The translations under genes and the position numbers were made by a program. From DASZIT01 sp035948855 (GTDB lineage Bacteria; Actinomycetota; Acidimicrobiia; Acidimicrobiales; RAAP-2): a stretch of DNA of 51,091 nt. Below the pieces are notes generated by a model. The model saw nothing but the letters and a program-made list of their open reading frames with translations, was not told the origin of the DNA and searched no databases. The DNA lies in NCBI GenBank assembly GCA_035948855.1, contig DASZIT010000043.1, positions 1 through 51,091 on the forward strand. Direction: 5' to 3'. Positions 15,864-24,321 of the stretch are shown in pieces (position 1 is the stretch's first letter; each line of letters begins with the position of its first letter).

Positions 15864-16673
15864 TCAGCGATCGGTAGATCGATGACGCATCGCCCGCTGA
15901 TAAGAAATCGGCGCGATGGAGCGCCCGATCGGGGCCAACATCGGCAAGGCCGAGGCGTTGATCTCCATGCGTGGTCCACCCATCCGTTTGAGCACCAACT
16001 CCGACACTTGGGACTCCGTTCTCCGGACGGATCTGGGCGGCAGCGAACCTCCGTCATCCAACCCCGACATCCCCATGGCGGTCGGTACCCAAGCCGGGTA
16101 GAGAACGTGGACGTGAACGCCCCGACCGGCGACCTCGTGGGCCACCGATTCGCTGAACGCCGCCACCGCCGCCTTGGAGGCGCCGTAAGCACCGTGACCT
16201 GGCTCCGGCGCCCGAGCCGCGTCGGATGAGACATTGACGACGATCCCGGATCGCCGAGCCAGCATTCCCGGCATCACCGCCAGCGTGCCGGCAACCACGC
16301 CGAAGAAATTCACGTCGAAGATCTGACGATAGGCAGGCGAGAGCCCGTCCTCGGCCGGGGTGAGGCCTTCGATGCCGGCGTTGTTGATGAGCACGTCGAT
16401 GCGCCCGAGCCGGTCTTCGATCTCCGCGAGAGCCCGCTCATACTCGGGGGTGTCTCCGACATCACACACCCTCGCGGAGCTGGTTGAGGTCGACGATTGC
16501 AGCGCCTTCTCGACCTCGGCGAGCAGGTCCTGGCGCCGGGCCAATCCCACCACCGTGGCTCCGCGGTCAGCGAGGTCCAATGCCAACCGGCGCCCGATTC
16601 CGGAGGATGCACCGGTGACGACGGCGATTTCTCCGTCGTAGCGCTTGGGTGCCGATCGCATCTCGCGCTTCAT
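15864..16673 (-). CDS. SDR family NAD(P)-dependent oxidoreductase
   Basis: The 269-aa classical short-chain dehydrogenase has the cofactor motif TGASSGIGRR (residues about 19-28), an acidic NNAG-type segment (DVLINNAGIEGL), a catalytic serine region (VVNVSSDAAR), and the YGASK active-site Tyr-Lys pair. An alkaline C-terminal extension of about 40 residues (MRHRSTDR end) is not part of the core. The substrate cannot be inferred. ATG 16673 is 6 bases after a TATCAT hexamer and has no Shine-Dalgarno sequence, which fits a leaderless transcript. An in-frame ATG at codon 5 is an alternative. Confidence 0.88.
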   Translation of the reverse strand: MKREMRSAPKRYDGEIAVVTGASSGIGRRLALDLADRGATVVGLARRQDLLAEVEKALQSSTSTSSARVCDVGDTPEYERALAEIEDRLGRIDVLINNAGIEGLTPAEDGLSPAYRQIFDVNFFGVVAGTLAVMPGMLARRSGIVVNVSSDAARAPEPGHGAYGASKAAVAAFSESVAHEVAGRGVHVHVLYPAWVPTAMGMSGLDDGGSLPPRSVRRTESQVSELVLKRMGGPRMEINASALPMLAPIGRSIAPISYQRAMRHRSTDR

Positions 16674-16679
16674 AGCGAA

Positions 16680-16685
16680 ATGATA
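16680..16685 (-). promoter_or_regulatory. Candidate leaderless -10 element of the SDR gene
   Basis: Read on the minus strand, TATCAT (16685 to 16680) matches the -10 consensus at 5 of 6 positions and ends 6 bases before ATG 16673. No convincing -35 is visible 17 bases upstream. Confidence 0.45.
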
Positions 16686-16880
16686 GGTCTACAAGCGAAA
16701 ACCTCGCCGACGGCCACCAGTCGACGACGGCCAGCTTGGGCGTCTCGGCCCTCAACTACCATCTGGCCGTTCGGTGGGCCAACATAGGCACAGCAAACAC
16801 GCGAGCCCACCCGGGACGGCAGATCGGCTACCACCTTTGGCCGGAGACGCCCAGTCACGAGTGGGCCGGTCAGGAGCCAG

Positions 16881-18080
16881 ATGACACAGGGGGGAACTTC
16901 AGGAGTCGGCTTGCTGCCCGATCCCGAGCCGCGGACCCAGCGGTACACGGTGATCTCGGTCGACGACCACCTGGTGGAGCCGCCCGACATGTTCGAGGGT
17001 CGGCTGCCCGCCCGGTTCCAGGACCTCGCCCCCCGGGTGGTGGAGAACAAGCTCGGCCACCAGCTCTGGGAGTTCGACGGCCAGCGGTACACCCAGGTGG
17101 GGATGAACGCGGTGGCCGGCCGCCGGCCCGAATCGATCACCCTCGAGCCAACCCGGTTCGAGGACATGCGCCCGGGCTGTTGGGACATCGACGAGCGCAT
17201 CCGGGACATGGACATCAACGGAGTATGGGCTTCGCTCAACTTCCCGTCCCAGATCACCGGCTTCTGTGGCCGGGTCTTCTCCGGGGCGTCCGACCCCGAG
17301 CTGGGGGCGGCGGTCACCCGGGCCTGGAACGACTGGATGTACGAGGCGTGGTGGCAGCCCTACCCCGACCGGATCATCCCCGGCGGGATCACCAACCTCT
17401 CCGACCCCGAGCTCGGCGCCGAAGAGATCCGCCGTAACGCCGCCCGAGGCTTCCGCTCGGTGACCCTCCCCGAGCGACCCCACAAGATCGGGTTGCCGTC
17501 CATCTTCACCTCCTACTGGGATCCCATCGTGACCGCCTGCCAGGAGACCGACACCGTCATTTCCTTGCATGTCGGGTCGTCGGGCATCGGGGACCTCCCC
17601 GGCGATTCGCCGATGGTCGCCCTCGGGGCCACCTTGTTCGGCCAGCTGTCGCTCACCGCCTGTGCCGAGTGGCTGTGGTCAGGACTGCCGTCCCGGTTCC
17701 CCGGCGTCAAGATCGCCATGAGCGAGGGCGGTATCGGGTGGGTGGCCATGCTCCTCGACCGTCTCGACAACATCGTCGACCGGTCCGGCTACGGCCAGGA
17801 GTTCGCCGGGGGCACCGAGCGGCCCGCCGACGTGCTGCAGCGCAACTTCTGGTTCTGCACCATCGACGACCCTTCCACCATCGACACCCGCGACCGGATC
17901 GGCATCGACCACGTGATGGTGGAGGTGGACTACCCCCACGGCGACTCGACCTGGCCCGACACCCAGGACGTCATCCACCGGGCTTGGGGTCATCTGCCGG
18001 TGGACGACCTCCGGAAGATGACCCACCAGAACGCCGCCTCGCTGTACCGGTGGCCGCTACCCGAGGTCTGCTTGCCATGA
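16881..18080 (+). CDS. Amidohydrolase 2 family metal-dependent hydrolase
   Basis: The 399-aa protein starts its fold with TVISVDDHLVEPPDMFEGRLP, where the DxH pair replaces the HxH of other amidohydrolases, as in many ACMSD/TIM-barrel hydrolases of mycobacteria. Further metal and active-site candidates are SLHVGSSG (His), the conserved EGGIGWV, and VEVDYPHGDSTWPD near the C-terminus. Such enzymes cleave or decarboxylate ring-fission-type substrates; the exact reaction is unknown. AGGAG at 16872-16876 supports ATG 16881. It overlaps the aldolase gene by ATGA, and the P450 follows in the same way, so the three form one operon. Confidence 0.88.
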   Translation: MTQGGTSGVGLLPDPEPRTQRYTVISVDDHLVEPPDMFEGRLPARFQDLAPRVVENKLGHQLWEFDGQRYTQVGMNAVAGRRPESITLEPTRFEDMRPGCWDIDERIRDMDINGVWASLNFPSQITGFCGRVFSGASDPELGAAVTRAWNDWMYEAWWQPYPDRIIPGGITNLSDPELGAEEIRRNAARGFRSVTLPERPHKIGLPSIFTSYWDPIVTACQETDTVISLHVGSSGIGDLPGDSPMVALGATLFGQLSLTACAEWLWSGLPSRFPGVKIAMSEGGIGWVAMLLDRLDNIVDRSGYGQEFAGGTERPADVLQRNFWFCTIDDPSTIDTRDRIGIDHVMVEVDYPHGDSTWPDTQDVIHRAWGHLPVDDLRKMTHQNAASLYRWPLPEVCLP

Positions 18081-18814
18081 CCGAACTCCTCCCCAAGCTC
18101 ACCCCGGAACAGGAGCTGGTCCTCCTGGCCCGGACCCTCTGGCGCGAGGGGTACGACGACCACCTGGCCGGCCACATCACCTACAAACAGGATGACGGCA
18201 CCCTGCTGTGCAATCCGTGGCTGTTGTTGTGGGAGGAGATCCGGCCCGAGGACGTCATCCGCATCGACCTGGAGGGCAACCTGTTGGAGGGGCGGTGGCC
18301 GGTGCCGCTCGGCATCCCTCTGCACCTGGCCCTCCACCGGGTCCGCCCCGATGTCACCGTGGCCGTGCACAACCACCCCCGGTTCGGGACTGTTTGGGCC
18401 GACCTCCAGCAGGTCCCGACCTGCCACGATCAGAGCTCGGCCCTGGGTGGCGGGCAACTGGTGCTGGTGGACGAGTACGACGGCCCGGTCAACGACCCGG
18501 ATTCGGCGGCCCGGGCCATCGCCGCCATGGGCGACGCCGACCTGGCCCTGCTGTCCAATCACGGCGTGTTCGTCCTCGGCTCGAGCATCCGGGCCGCCCA
18601 CCAGCGGGCGGTGGCCCTCGAGCAGCGTTGCCGGACGGCTTGGCATGTGGCCGCGGTGGGCGCCGGCCGGCCGCTCCCCGAGCCGGCCCGGTCGTTCTTC
18701 CAGAACCACGACGGCAACGGGTTCGCCGGCTTCTGGGAGGCCATGGCCCGCCGCGAGCTGCGGTTGGACCCCACCCTGCTGGGGCCGGACTTGTCCCGAG
18801 ATGACGCCTGGTGA
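18077..18814 (+). CDS. Class II aldolase/adducin family protein
   Basis: The 245-aa protein matches the class II aldolase/adducin domain: DHLAGHITYKQ near the N-terminus, AVHNHPRFGTV with the metal-binding HxH, and LLSNHGVFVLG with the third histidine. The family includes fuculose-phosphate aldolase and ribulose-phosphate epimerase, which use a zinc ion in the cytoplasm. Here the partners are an amidohydrolase and a P450, so a non-sugar aldol or decarboxylation reaction in a degradation pathway is plausible. ATG 18077 overlaps the amidohydrolase stop; the reading frame is open further upstream but that part is antisense-like noise. Confidence 0.88.
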   Translation: MTELLPKLTPEQELVLLARTLWREGYDDHLAGHITYKQDDGTLLCNPWLLLWEEIRPEDVIRIDLEGNLLEGRWPVPLGIPLHLALHRVRPDVTVAVHNHPRFGTVWADLQQVPTCHDQSSALGGGQLVLVDEYDGPVNDPDSAARAIAAMGDADLALLSNHGVFVLGSSIRAAHQRAVALEQRCRTAWHVAAVGAGRPLPEPARSFFQNHDGNGFAGFWEAMARRELRLDPTLLGPDLSRDDAW

Positions 18815-20067
18815 CCGCTTCGGTTTCCGGCCCGGTTCCCGCTGAACCGGTGTTCGACCCGTTCGATCCCCGGTGGGCCACCGACCCGGTTCCGCTGTAT
18901 GCCGAGCTTCGCCAGCGGGCGGCGGTGCACCGGAACCAGCTCGGGTTCTGGGTGTTCGCCCGCCATGCCGATTGCCTCGCCCTGCTCCGCGATCGGCGGT
19001 CCAGCGCCGACGACGCCTTCATCGATCCCGCCCGGGTGACCGCCGAATTCCGAGTCACGCCGGCCGCCGACGACCCGATGACCGCGGCCATGCGGGAGAT
19101 GCGCCCCTTCCTGTTCCGGGACCCGCCGGACCACACCCGGTTGCGGGGGTTGGTTTCAAAAGCGTTCACGCCCAAGGTGGTCGAGGGGTTGCGGGCGCGC
19201 ACCCAACACATCGTCGACCAGCTCATCGACGACGCCCTCGACGCCGACCGGGTCGATCTCCTCGAGGCGTTCGCCTACCCGCTGCCGGTGCGCATCATCT
19301 GCGACATGCTCGGGGTCCCGCTGGCCGATCAGGATCGATTCAAGGTCTGGTCCTCTGCCCTGGCCCGGGGGTTGGATCCCGATTTCCTCCTCACCGACCA
19401 GGTCATCGCCGAGCGGGGCGAGGCGGCGTTGCAGTTCGCCCAGTACTTCTTCGAGCTGCTGGCCGACCGCAAGCGCTCACCGGGTGACGACCTGCTCTCC
19501 GGGCTGGTGCAGGTGGAAGACGACGGCACCGTACTGAGCGAGGCCGAGCTGCTGTCGACCTGCATCCTCTTGCTGGTGGCCGGTCACGAGACCACCGTCA
19601 ACCTCATCTCCGGCGGCACCGTGGCCCTACTTCGGCACCCCGATCAGTTCAAGCGGTACCGAACCGATCCGGAGGTGGCCCGGAGCGGGGTAGAGGAGAT
19701 GCTCCGCTATGTGTCGCCGATCCAGCTCACCGGGCGGGCGCTGATCGAGGACATCGAGGTGGCCGGGGTCACTCTCCGGGCCGGTGACTTCGCCATGCTG
19801 CTGATCGGCTCCGGCAACCACGATCCCGAGCAGTTCCCGGACCCCGAGCGATTCGATGTCGGGCGGGCACCCAACAACCACCTGGGGTTCGGCTTCGGCA
19901 TCCACCACTGCCTGGGGGCACCCCTGGCCCGAATGGAGACCCAGGTGGCCCTCACCACCCTGGTCCGCCGGGCCCCCGACCTGGCCTTGACCGCTGACGA
20001 ACTCACCTACAAGACGAACGTGGTGCTGCGGGGTCTGGAGTCCCTCCCGGTGGCGATGCGCGGCTAA
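18811..20067 (+). CDS. Cytochrome P450
   Basis: The 418-aa soluble bacterial P450 has an I-helix oxygen-binding motif AGHETT (in LLVAGHETTVN), a K-helix ExxR in EEMLRYVSP, and a heme-thiolate loop FGFGIHHCLGAPLARME with Cys367 as ligand. LFRDPPDHTRLRGLVSKAFTP near residue 110 is typical of this type. Redox partners are not in the window. GTG 18811 overlaps the aldolase stop (GTGA). The 3' end overlaps the convergent LLM gene by four bases, so both stop codons share the same short stretch. Confidence 0.95.
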   Translation: MTASVSGPVPAEPVFDPFDPRWATDPVPLYAELRQRAAVHRNQLGFWVFARHADCLALLRDRRSSADDAFIDPARVTAEFRVTPAADDPMTAAMREMRPFLFRDPPDHTRLRGLVSKAFTPKVVEGLRARTQHIVDQLIDDALDADRVDLLEAFAYPLPVRIICDMLGVPLADQDRFKVWSSALARGLDPDFLLTDQVIAERGEAALQFAQYFFELLADRKRSPGDDLLSGLVQVEDDGTVLSEAELLSTCILLLVAGHETTVNLISGGTVALLRHPDQFKRYRTDPEVARSGVEEMLRYVSPIQLTGRALIEDIEVAGVTLRAGDFAMLLIGSGNHDPEQFPDPERFDVGRAPNNHLGFGFGIHHCLGAPLARMETQVALTTLVRRAPDLALTADELTYKTNVVLRGLESLPVAMRG

Positions 20068-20939
20068 CTGGCGGCGGCCCGATCGAGCATCGGCTGGAGG
20101 GCGTCGAGCGCCGAGGCCACCTCGTCGATCCCCAGTGGCAACAGCAGGGCCGACACCGCGTCGGCACCGGCTTCGGCGTACTGCTCGGCGATGGTGGGGT
20201 TCAGGGGCAAGAAGTACGGGCACACCGTCACGGTGATGTCGGATCGGGATCGCCCGTGTCCTTCCAAGAGCCGGTCGAGCTTGGCCAGCGGCTCGGCGAG
20301 GTCGGCCGGCTTCCGGTTGAAGGTGTGCCAGCCCTGGCCGGACCGGGCGGCCCGGGCCAGTGCGGCATCGCTCTCTCCCCCGATGTGGATCGGGGGGTGC
20401 GGCGTCTGGATCGGCTTCGGGAACATCGCGCATTCGTTGAGCGAGTAGAACTCGCCCTCGTAGGCCGAGCGCTCATCGCACCACAGGGTCTGGAGCACCT
20501 CGAGGTACTCGTCGGTCCGTTTGCCCCGCTGGGGCCACGGCACGTTGACGGCGTTGAACTCTTCCTCGAGCCAGCCCACCCCGACCCCGAGGTCGACCCG
20601 ACCGTTGGACAACCAGTCCAGGGTGGAGACCTCTTTGGCGGTGTACACCGGATTGCGCTGCGGCAACAGCACCATGGCGGTGCCCAACCGCACCGTGGAG
20701 GTGTGGGCGGCCAAGAACGACAGGGTGATGAACGGCTCGAGGAGTCCGCTGTTCGGCAGGGCCGGGATCTTGCCGTCCTCCGCATAGGGGTACTCGGAGG
20801 CGTAGTCGTCGAACAGGACCACGTGCTCGCCGACCCAGATGGTGCCGATGCCACGTTGGTCGGCCTCCCGGCCGATGGTGGCCAGGAGCTCGGGAGTCGA
20901 GAACGGGTCGACGGTCGGAACCCAGAGGTCGACCTTCAC
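20064..20939 (-). CDS. LLM-class flavin/F420-dependent oxidoreductase
   Basis: The product is about 291 aa from GTG 20939, which overlaps the amidase stop as GTGA; an ATG at 20957 would give six more residues. The fold is the luciferase-like TIM barrel: VDLWVPTVDPFSTPELL, GIGTIWVGEHVVLFDDY, VRLGTAMVLLPQRNPVYTAKEVSTLDWLSNGRVDLGVGVGW with the conserved GRxxLGVGxGW motif, and HPPIHIGGESDAALARAA. In actinobacteria with this motif F420 is the usual cofactor; the sequence alone does not exclude FMN. It shares an operon with the amidase and lies tail to tail with the P450. Confidence 0.9.
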   Translation of the reverse strand: MKVDLWVPTVDPFSTPELLATIGREADQRGIGTIWVGEHVVLFDDYASEYPYAEDGKIPALPNSGLLEPFITLSFLAAHTSTVRLGTAMVLLPQRNPVYTAKEVSTLDWLSNGRVDLGVGVGWLEEEFNAVNVPWPQRGKRTDEYLEVLQTLWCDERSAYEGEFYSLNECAMFPKPIQTPHPPIHIGGESDAALARAARSGQGWHTFNRKPADLAEPLAKLDRLLEGHGRSRSDITVTVCPYFLPLNPTIAEQYAEAGADAVSALLLPLGIDEVASALDALQPMLDRAAAS

Positions 20940-22336
20940 GGCACCACCAGCGGCCACGGCCGCTCCCGTTCGGCGATCCGGGCCAGATCGAGGAGGAGCT
21001 GCTCCTCATGGTGGCGACCGATGACCTGCATGCTCACCGGCAGCCCGTCGACCAGCCCCACCGGGATGGCGACCGCCGGATTGCCGGTCAGGTTGGCCGG
21101 GATGGTCAGCGAGCCGTTGTTGCTGAGGGCCGTCTCGAAGCCATACTCGGCGATGAGATCGACGTCGCCCACCGTGGTGGGCATGGGACCGGCGGCGGCG
21201 AAGGCGACGTCTGGATTGGTGGCGGCGAAGACGAAGTCGACCTGATCGAAGAGGGAGGCCATCGTCTCGTTGATCTCGATGCGGAACATCTCGGTCTTCC
21301 CGGCGGTCTGCACGTTGAGATTGTGGGTGGCCAGGTTCATGCCCAGCTGGATTTCGGGAGTCAGGTCGTCGTTGCAGGCGGGGTAGAGGTCACCCAGCTC
21401 GCCGGCCAAGCCCACCAGATTGGACATCGCCCACTCGAGACCCCCACGGGGGAGTTGCACGGCGATGTCTACCCGGGCGAGCCCGGCGTCGGTGATCAGC
21501 GCCTCGGCGGCTTCGAGGACCATGGCCGTCACCCGGGGCTCCACGATGGCGGTTCCCAGATTGACGGAGACGACCGCCCGCTTGCCGGCCAGGTCGAAGG
21601 ACCCGAGCTCGGCTTCCCATCCCTCGACCCTGGGCAAGCTGAGGGTGTCGCGGGCGTCGAACCCGTTGCAGGCATCGAACCAGCGGGCGGTGTCCCGCAC
21701 TGATCGGGCCATGCAACCGAGGACGACGGTCAACGGCGGTTGCAACGTGTGCGGGCCTTTGGGGATGCGACCGAAGGTGGACTTCAGCCCCAACAATCCG
21801 CTGTAACCGGCCGGGATCCGGATCGATCCTCCGCCGTCGCCACCGGAGGCGATGGGCAGGATGCCCCCGACCACGGCGGCGGCCGATCCTCCCGAGGATC
21901 CGCCCGGAGTGCGTTCGGGGTTCCAGGGGTTGCGGGTGGTGCCGTGGAGTTTCGAGTGGGTGAAGTTGACCCCGCCGAACTCGGGAGCCGCGGTCTGGGC
22001 GACCAGGACGGCGCCGGCGGCCCGGAGGCGGGTGACCTGGGTGGCGTCATGGTCGGCGATCCGGTCCTTGTAGACCAGCGACGCCTCGGTATAGGGCCAC
22101 CCGGTCACCGTTTCGAGCTCCTTGATCCCCACCGGGACGCCTCCGAACGGCAGAGAGGTATCGGCCTGGGCGGCGCTCTCCCGGGCGGCATCGGGATCGA
22201 GATGGGTGAAGGCGTTGAGCTCGGATGCGTCGATGGCCGTGAAGGTTGCCTCCAGAGCCTCGACCGGGGTGATGGCCCCGGATCGGAAAGCGTCGACAAG
22301 CGAGCAGGCGTCACCGTGCCAGGGCTGATCGTGCAT
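20936..22336 (-). CDS. Amidase signature family protein
   Basis: The 466-aa enzyme has the amidase-signature Ser-cisSer-Lys triad: lysine in FGGVPVGIKELE, cis-serine in TPGGSSGGSAAAV, and nucleophile serine in GGDGGGSIRIPAGYSG. It hydrolyses an amide; related actinobacterial enzymes include aryl-acylamidases and 6-aminohexanoate-cyclic-dimer hydrolase, and GatA shares the fold. No GatB/GatC gene is nearby, so a catabolic amidase is more likely. ATG 22336 gives the normal family N-terminus; the frame stays open upstream into ppgK antisense. Minus-strand TAACGT (22350 to 22345) lies 8 bases upstream of the start. Confidence 0.92.
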   Translation of the reverse strand: MHDQPWHGDACSLVDAFRSGAITPVEALEATFTAIDASELNAFTHLDPDAARESAAQADTSLPFGGVPVGIKELETVTGWPYTEASLVYKDRIADHDATQVTRLRAAGAVLVAQTAAPEFGGVNFTHSKLHGTTRNPWNPERTPGGSSGGSAAAVVGGILPIASGGDGGGSIRIPAGYSGLLGLKSTFGRIPKGPHTLQPPLTVVLGCMARSVRDTARWFDACNGFDARDTLSLPRVEGWEAELGSFDLAGKRAVVSVNLGTAIVEPRVTAMVLEAAEALITDAGLARVDIAVQLPRGGLEWAMSNLVGLAGELGDLYPACNDDLTPEIQLGMNLATHNLNVQTAGKTEMFRIEINETMASLFDQVDFVFAATNPDVAFAAAGPMPTTVGDVDLIAEYGFETALSNNGSLTIPANLTGNPAVAIPVGLVDGLPVSMQVIGRHHEEQLLLDLARIAERERPWPLVVP

Positions 22337-22366
22337 GGAGCCTGACGTTAGCTCCCTCCGGCGGCG

Positions 22367-22372
22367 TAGCGT
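22367..22372 (+). promoter_or_regulatory. Candidate leaderless -10 element of ppgK
   Basis: TAGCGT ends exactly 6 bases before ATG 22379. The six intervening bases (AGGGGG) also resemble a Shine-Dalgarno sequence, but they abut the start codon, which is too close for normal use. Confidence 0.4.
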
Positions 22373-22378
22373 AGGGGG

Positions 22379-23221
22379 ATGAGCGACGATCAACCACCAC
22401 CGGAGGAGGAGGTCGCCGACCCCGAGCCTCCGGCCACCATCACCCCCAACCCCCACCACCCGCTGACGTTGGCGGTGGACGTCGGCGGGACCGGGCTCAA
22501 GGCCTCGGTGCTCGACGCCGACGGTGCCATGGTTGCCGACCGGGTCAAGGTGCCGACCCCCTACCCGATCCCGCCCGACAAGTTGGTGACCACCCTGGGG
22601 AAGTTGGTGGCACCGTTGCCCAAGGCCGAACGGGCGTCGGTGGGGTTTCCGGGAATGGTCAGGGCCGGCATGGTGCTCTCTGCCCCTCACTTCTCTTGCA
22701 AACACGGTCCGGGCAGCCCGGTGGATGACGAGCTCGCCGCACTGTGGTCGAACTTCGACCTGACCACCGCCCTCACCGAGGCGTTCGGCATGCCCACCAA
22801 GGTGGCCAACGACGCCGACGTCCAGGGCGCGGCCGTGGTGAGTGGCAACGGCCTCGAGTTCGTCATGACCCTGGGGACCGGGTTCGGATCCGGCCTCTTC
22901 TACGAGGGTCGCCTGATGCCCCACCTCGAGATCGCCCATCAGCCGTTCCGGAAGGGCGAGACCTACAACGACCAGATCGGGGAGGCGGCCCGCAAGGAGA
23001 TCGGCGAGGAACGCTGGAACCGGCGGGTCCAGAAGGCCATCAAGAACATGCGGGCCTTGATGTTCTTCGACCACCTGTACATCGGCGGGGGGAACTCCCG
23101 CCGGCTGGTCCGGGATGACCTCGATGATGACGTCACCATCGTCGACAACACTGCCGGGATCCTGGGTGGCATCAAGCTATGGGAGACCGATCACGTGGCG
23201 GTGACCGAGACCGATTCGTAG
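22379..23221 (+). CDS. ppgK: Polyphosphate glucokinase (ROK family)
   Basis: The 280-aa ROK-type kinase phosphorylates glucose with polyphosphate and usually ATP as donor. After an acidic, proline-rich N-terminal extension of about 27 residues comes the phosphate-binding DVGGTGLKASVLD (from 34), the catalytic aspartate in VANDADVQGAAVV (Asp145), TLGTGFGSGLFYEG, and HLEIAHQPFRKGETY, which is characteristic of actinobacterial PPGK. ROK zinc-site cysteines are absent, as is usual for PPGK. It converges with a CHAD-domain gene, and CHAD proteins bind polyphosphate, which suggests a shared connection to polyphosphate. Confidence 0.9.
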   Translation: MSDDQPPPEEEVADPEPPATITPNPHHPLTLAVDVGGTGLKASVLDADGAMVADRVKVPTPYPIPPDKLVTTLGKLVAPLPKAERASVGFPGMVRAGMVLSAPHFSCKHGPGSPVDDELAALWSNFDLTTALTEAFGMPTKVANDADVQGAAVVSGNGLEFVMTLGTGFGSGLFYEGRLMPHLEIAHQPFRKGETYNDQIGEAARKEIGEERWNRRVQKAIKNMRALMFFDHLYIGGGNSRRLVRDDLDDDVTIVDNTAGILGGIKLWETDHVAVTETDS

Positions 23222-23265
23222 ACATCGGGGTCGAGTGGTAAGGGCTTGGTGGGTGAGCGGCGGGC

Positions 23266-24270
23266 CTACCCCTGCCACTTCCGCCAGCGGCGCTCGACGT
23301 CCTTGAGATCGTTCTTCCACCCCCGCCGGGTGACCACCGCGGCCGCCCGTTGGACGACCATCAGGCTCTCGGTGGATCGAGCCAGCTCGGGATGGCTGTC
23401 GGCCACCGCTTGCAACCATTCGACCGAGTGAGTGGCGTCGAGTAGGTCCCCCAACTTGCCCTGGAGTTTCTCCGCGGCCCGAGCGGTGCGCTCGGCCGGT
23501 TCCCCCACGACGATCGCCACCGTCTCGGAGCCGTAGCGAAGACCCTTGAGACGGATACGCAACTTATGCAGATACTGGATCGACGAGTCCTTCTTGGCGG
23601 TCCGACCCGCTCCTCGGACATCGAGCCATGCCCGATGGAGAAGGGTCGGCATCAGTTCGACCGCCGGCCTGTCTGCCTTGTCGGTGAACTGCGGAGCGTC
23701 CCGCAACCGCCGCATCTGGTCCACCAGTCGGGCATGACGGTCACCACTCCGGGCCACTGCCACCCGGGCGCGGGCTCCGGCGATCGACTGGTCGACGATG
23801 TCCACGATCGGCTTCAGCTCGGCCTCCTCCAAGAGCAAGGGCCCGTTGATGGTCAGCATGTCCCGGAGCACGTAGAGGTCTCTCGACTCCCCCAGGCATC
23901 GGGAATACCAGGAGAGCTCGGCCCGGAGCGCCGTGCTCCAGCCGGGGTCGACCGCCAGTCGGAAAGTGCGGAGATTGGAGCGGATCCGGCGCATGGCCAC
24001 CCGGCTCTGATGTACCCGGTCGGTTTCGTTCGGCCGACGCCTCGGCGCCGCCAAGGTCACTGCCGCGCCGTTGGCCGCCGGCGAAACGTGGTCGACCACC
24101 CCCTGATCGGCAGGGTCCACCAGGTTGCCGATCGTCCCGACGTCGTTGAGCAAAAAGTTGCGGGCCGAGTGGGCCAACACCAGGTGGAGCACCTCGCCTG
24201 AGGAAGGGCTGGTCATCTCGGAAGTCATGGCGAAGACCTCTCCCATTGCTGCTTCGAGGACGGGCGACAC
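23266..24270 (-). CDS. CHAD-domain protein (polyphosphate-associated)
   Basis: The 334-aa protein is a CHAD domain: helical repeats rich in conserved His, Arg and Lys, including VHQSRVAMRRIRSNLRTFRLAV, YSRCLGESRDLYVLRDML, and IQYLHKLRIRLKGLRYGSETVA. CHAD domains have been shown in other bacteria to bind inorganic polyphosphate through these basic helices. No CYTH domain is fused. The N-terminus (about 50 residues) varies and the start is uncertain: GTG 24270 is the longest, with ATG codons at 24246 and 24228 as alternatives. It is divergent from the quinone oxidoreductase gene and convergent with ppgK, 44 bases away. Confidence 0.85.
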   Translation of the reverse strand: MSPVLEAAMGEVFAMTSEMTSPSSGEVLHLVLAHSARNFLLNDVGTIGNLVDPADQGVVDHVSPAANGAAVTLAAPRRRPNETDRVHQSRVAMRRIRSNLRTFRLAVDPGWSTALRAELSWYSRCLGESRDLYVLRDMLTINGPLLLEEAELKPIVDIVDQSIAGARARVAVARSGDRHARLVDQMRRLRDAPQFTDKADRPAVELMPTLLHRAWLDVRGAGRTAKKDSSIQYLHKLRIRLKGLRYGSETVAIVVGEPAERTARAAEKLQGKLGDLLDATHSVEWLQAVADSHPELARSTESLMVVQRAAAVVTRRGWKNDLKDVERRWRKWQG

Positions 24271-24309
24271 GGACTGGATCGAACGGATTCCACACTATGC
24301 GTCGGCGCC

Positions 24310-24315
24310 TACTCT
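24310..24315 (+). promoter_or_regulatory. Candidate leaderless -10 element of the quinone oxidoreductase gene
   Basis: TACTCT ends 6 bases before ATG 24322; the bases between (GGCACG) contain no Shine-Dalgarno sequence. The promoter faces that of the CHAD gene in the 51-base divergent space. Confidence 0.45.
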
Positions 24316-24321
24316 GGCACG

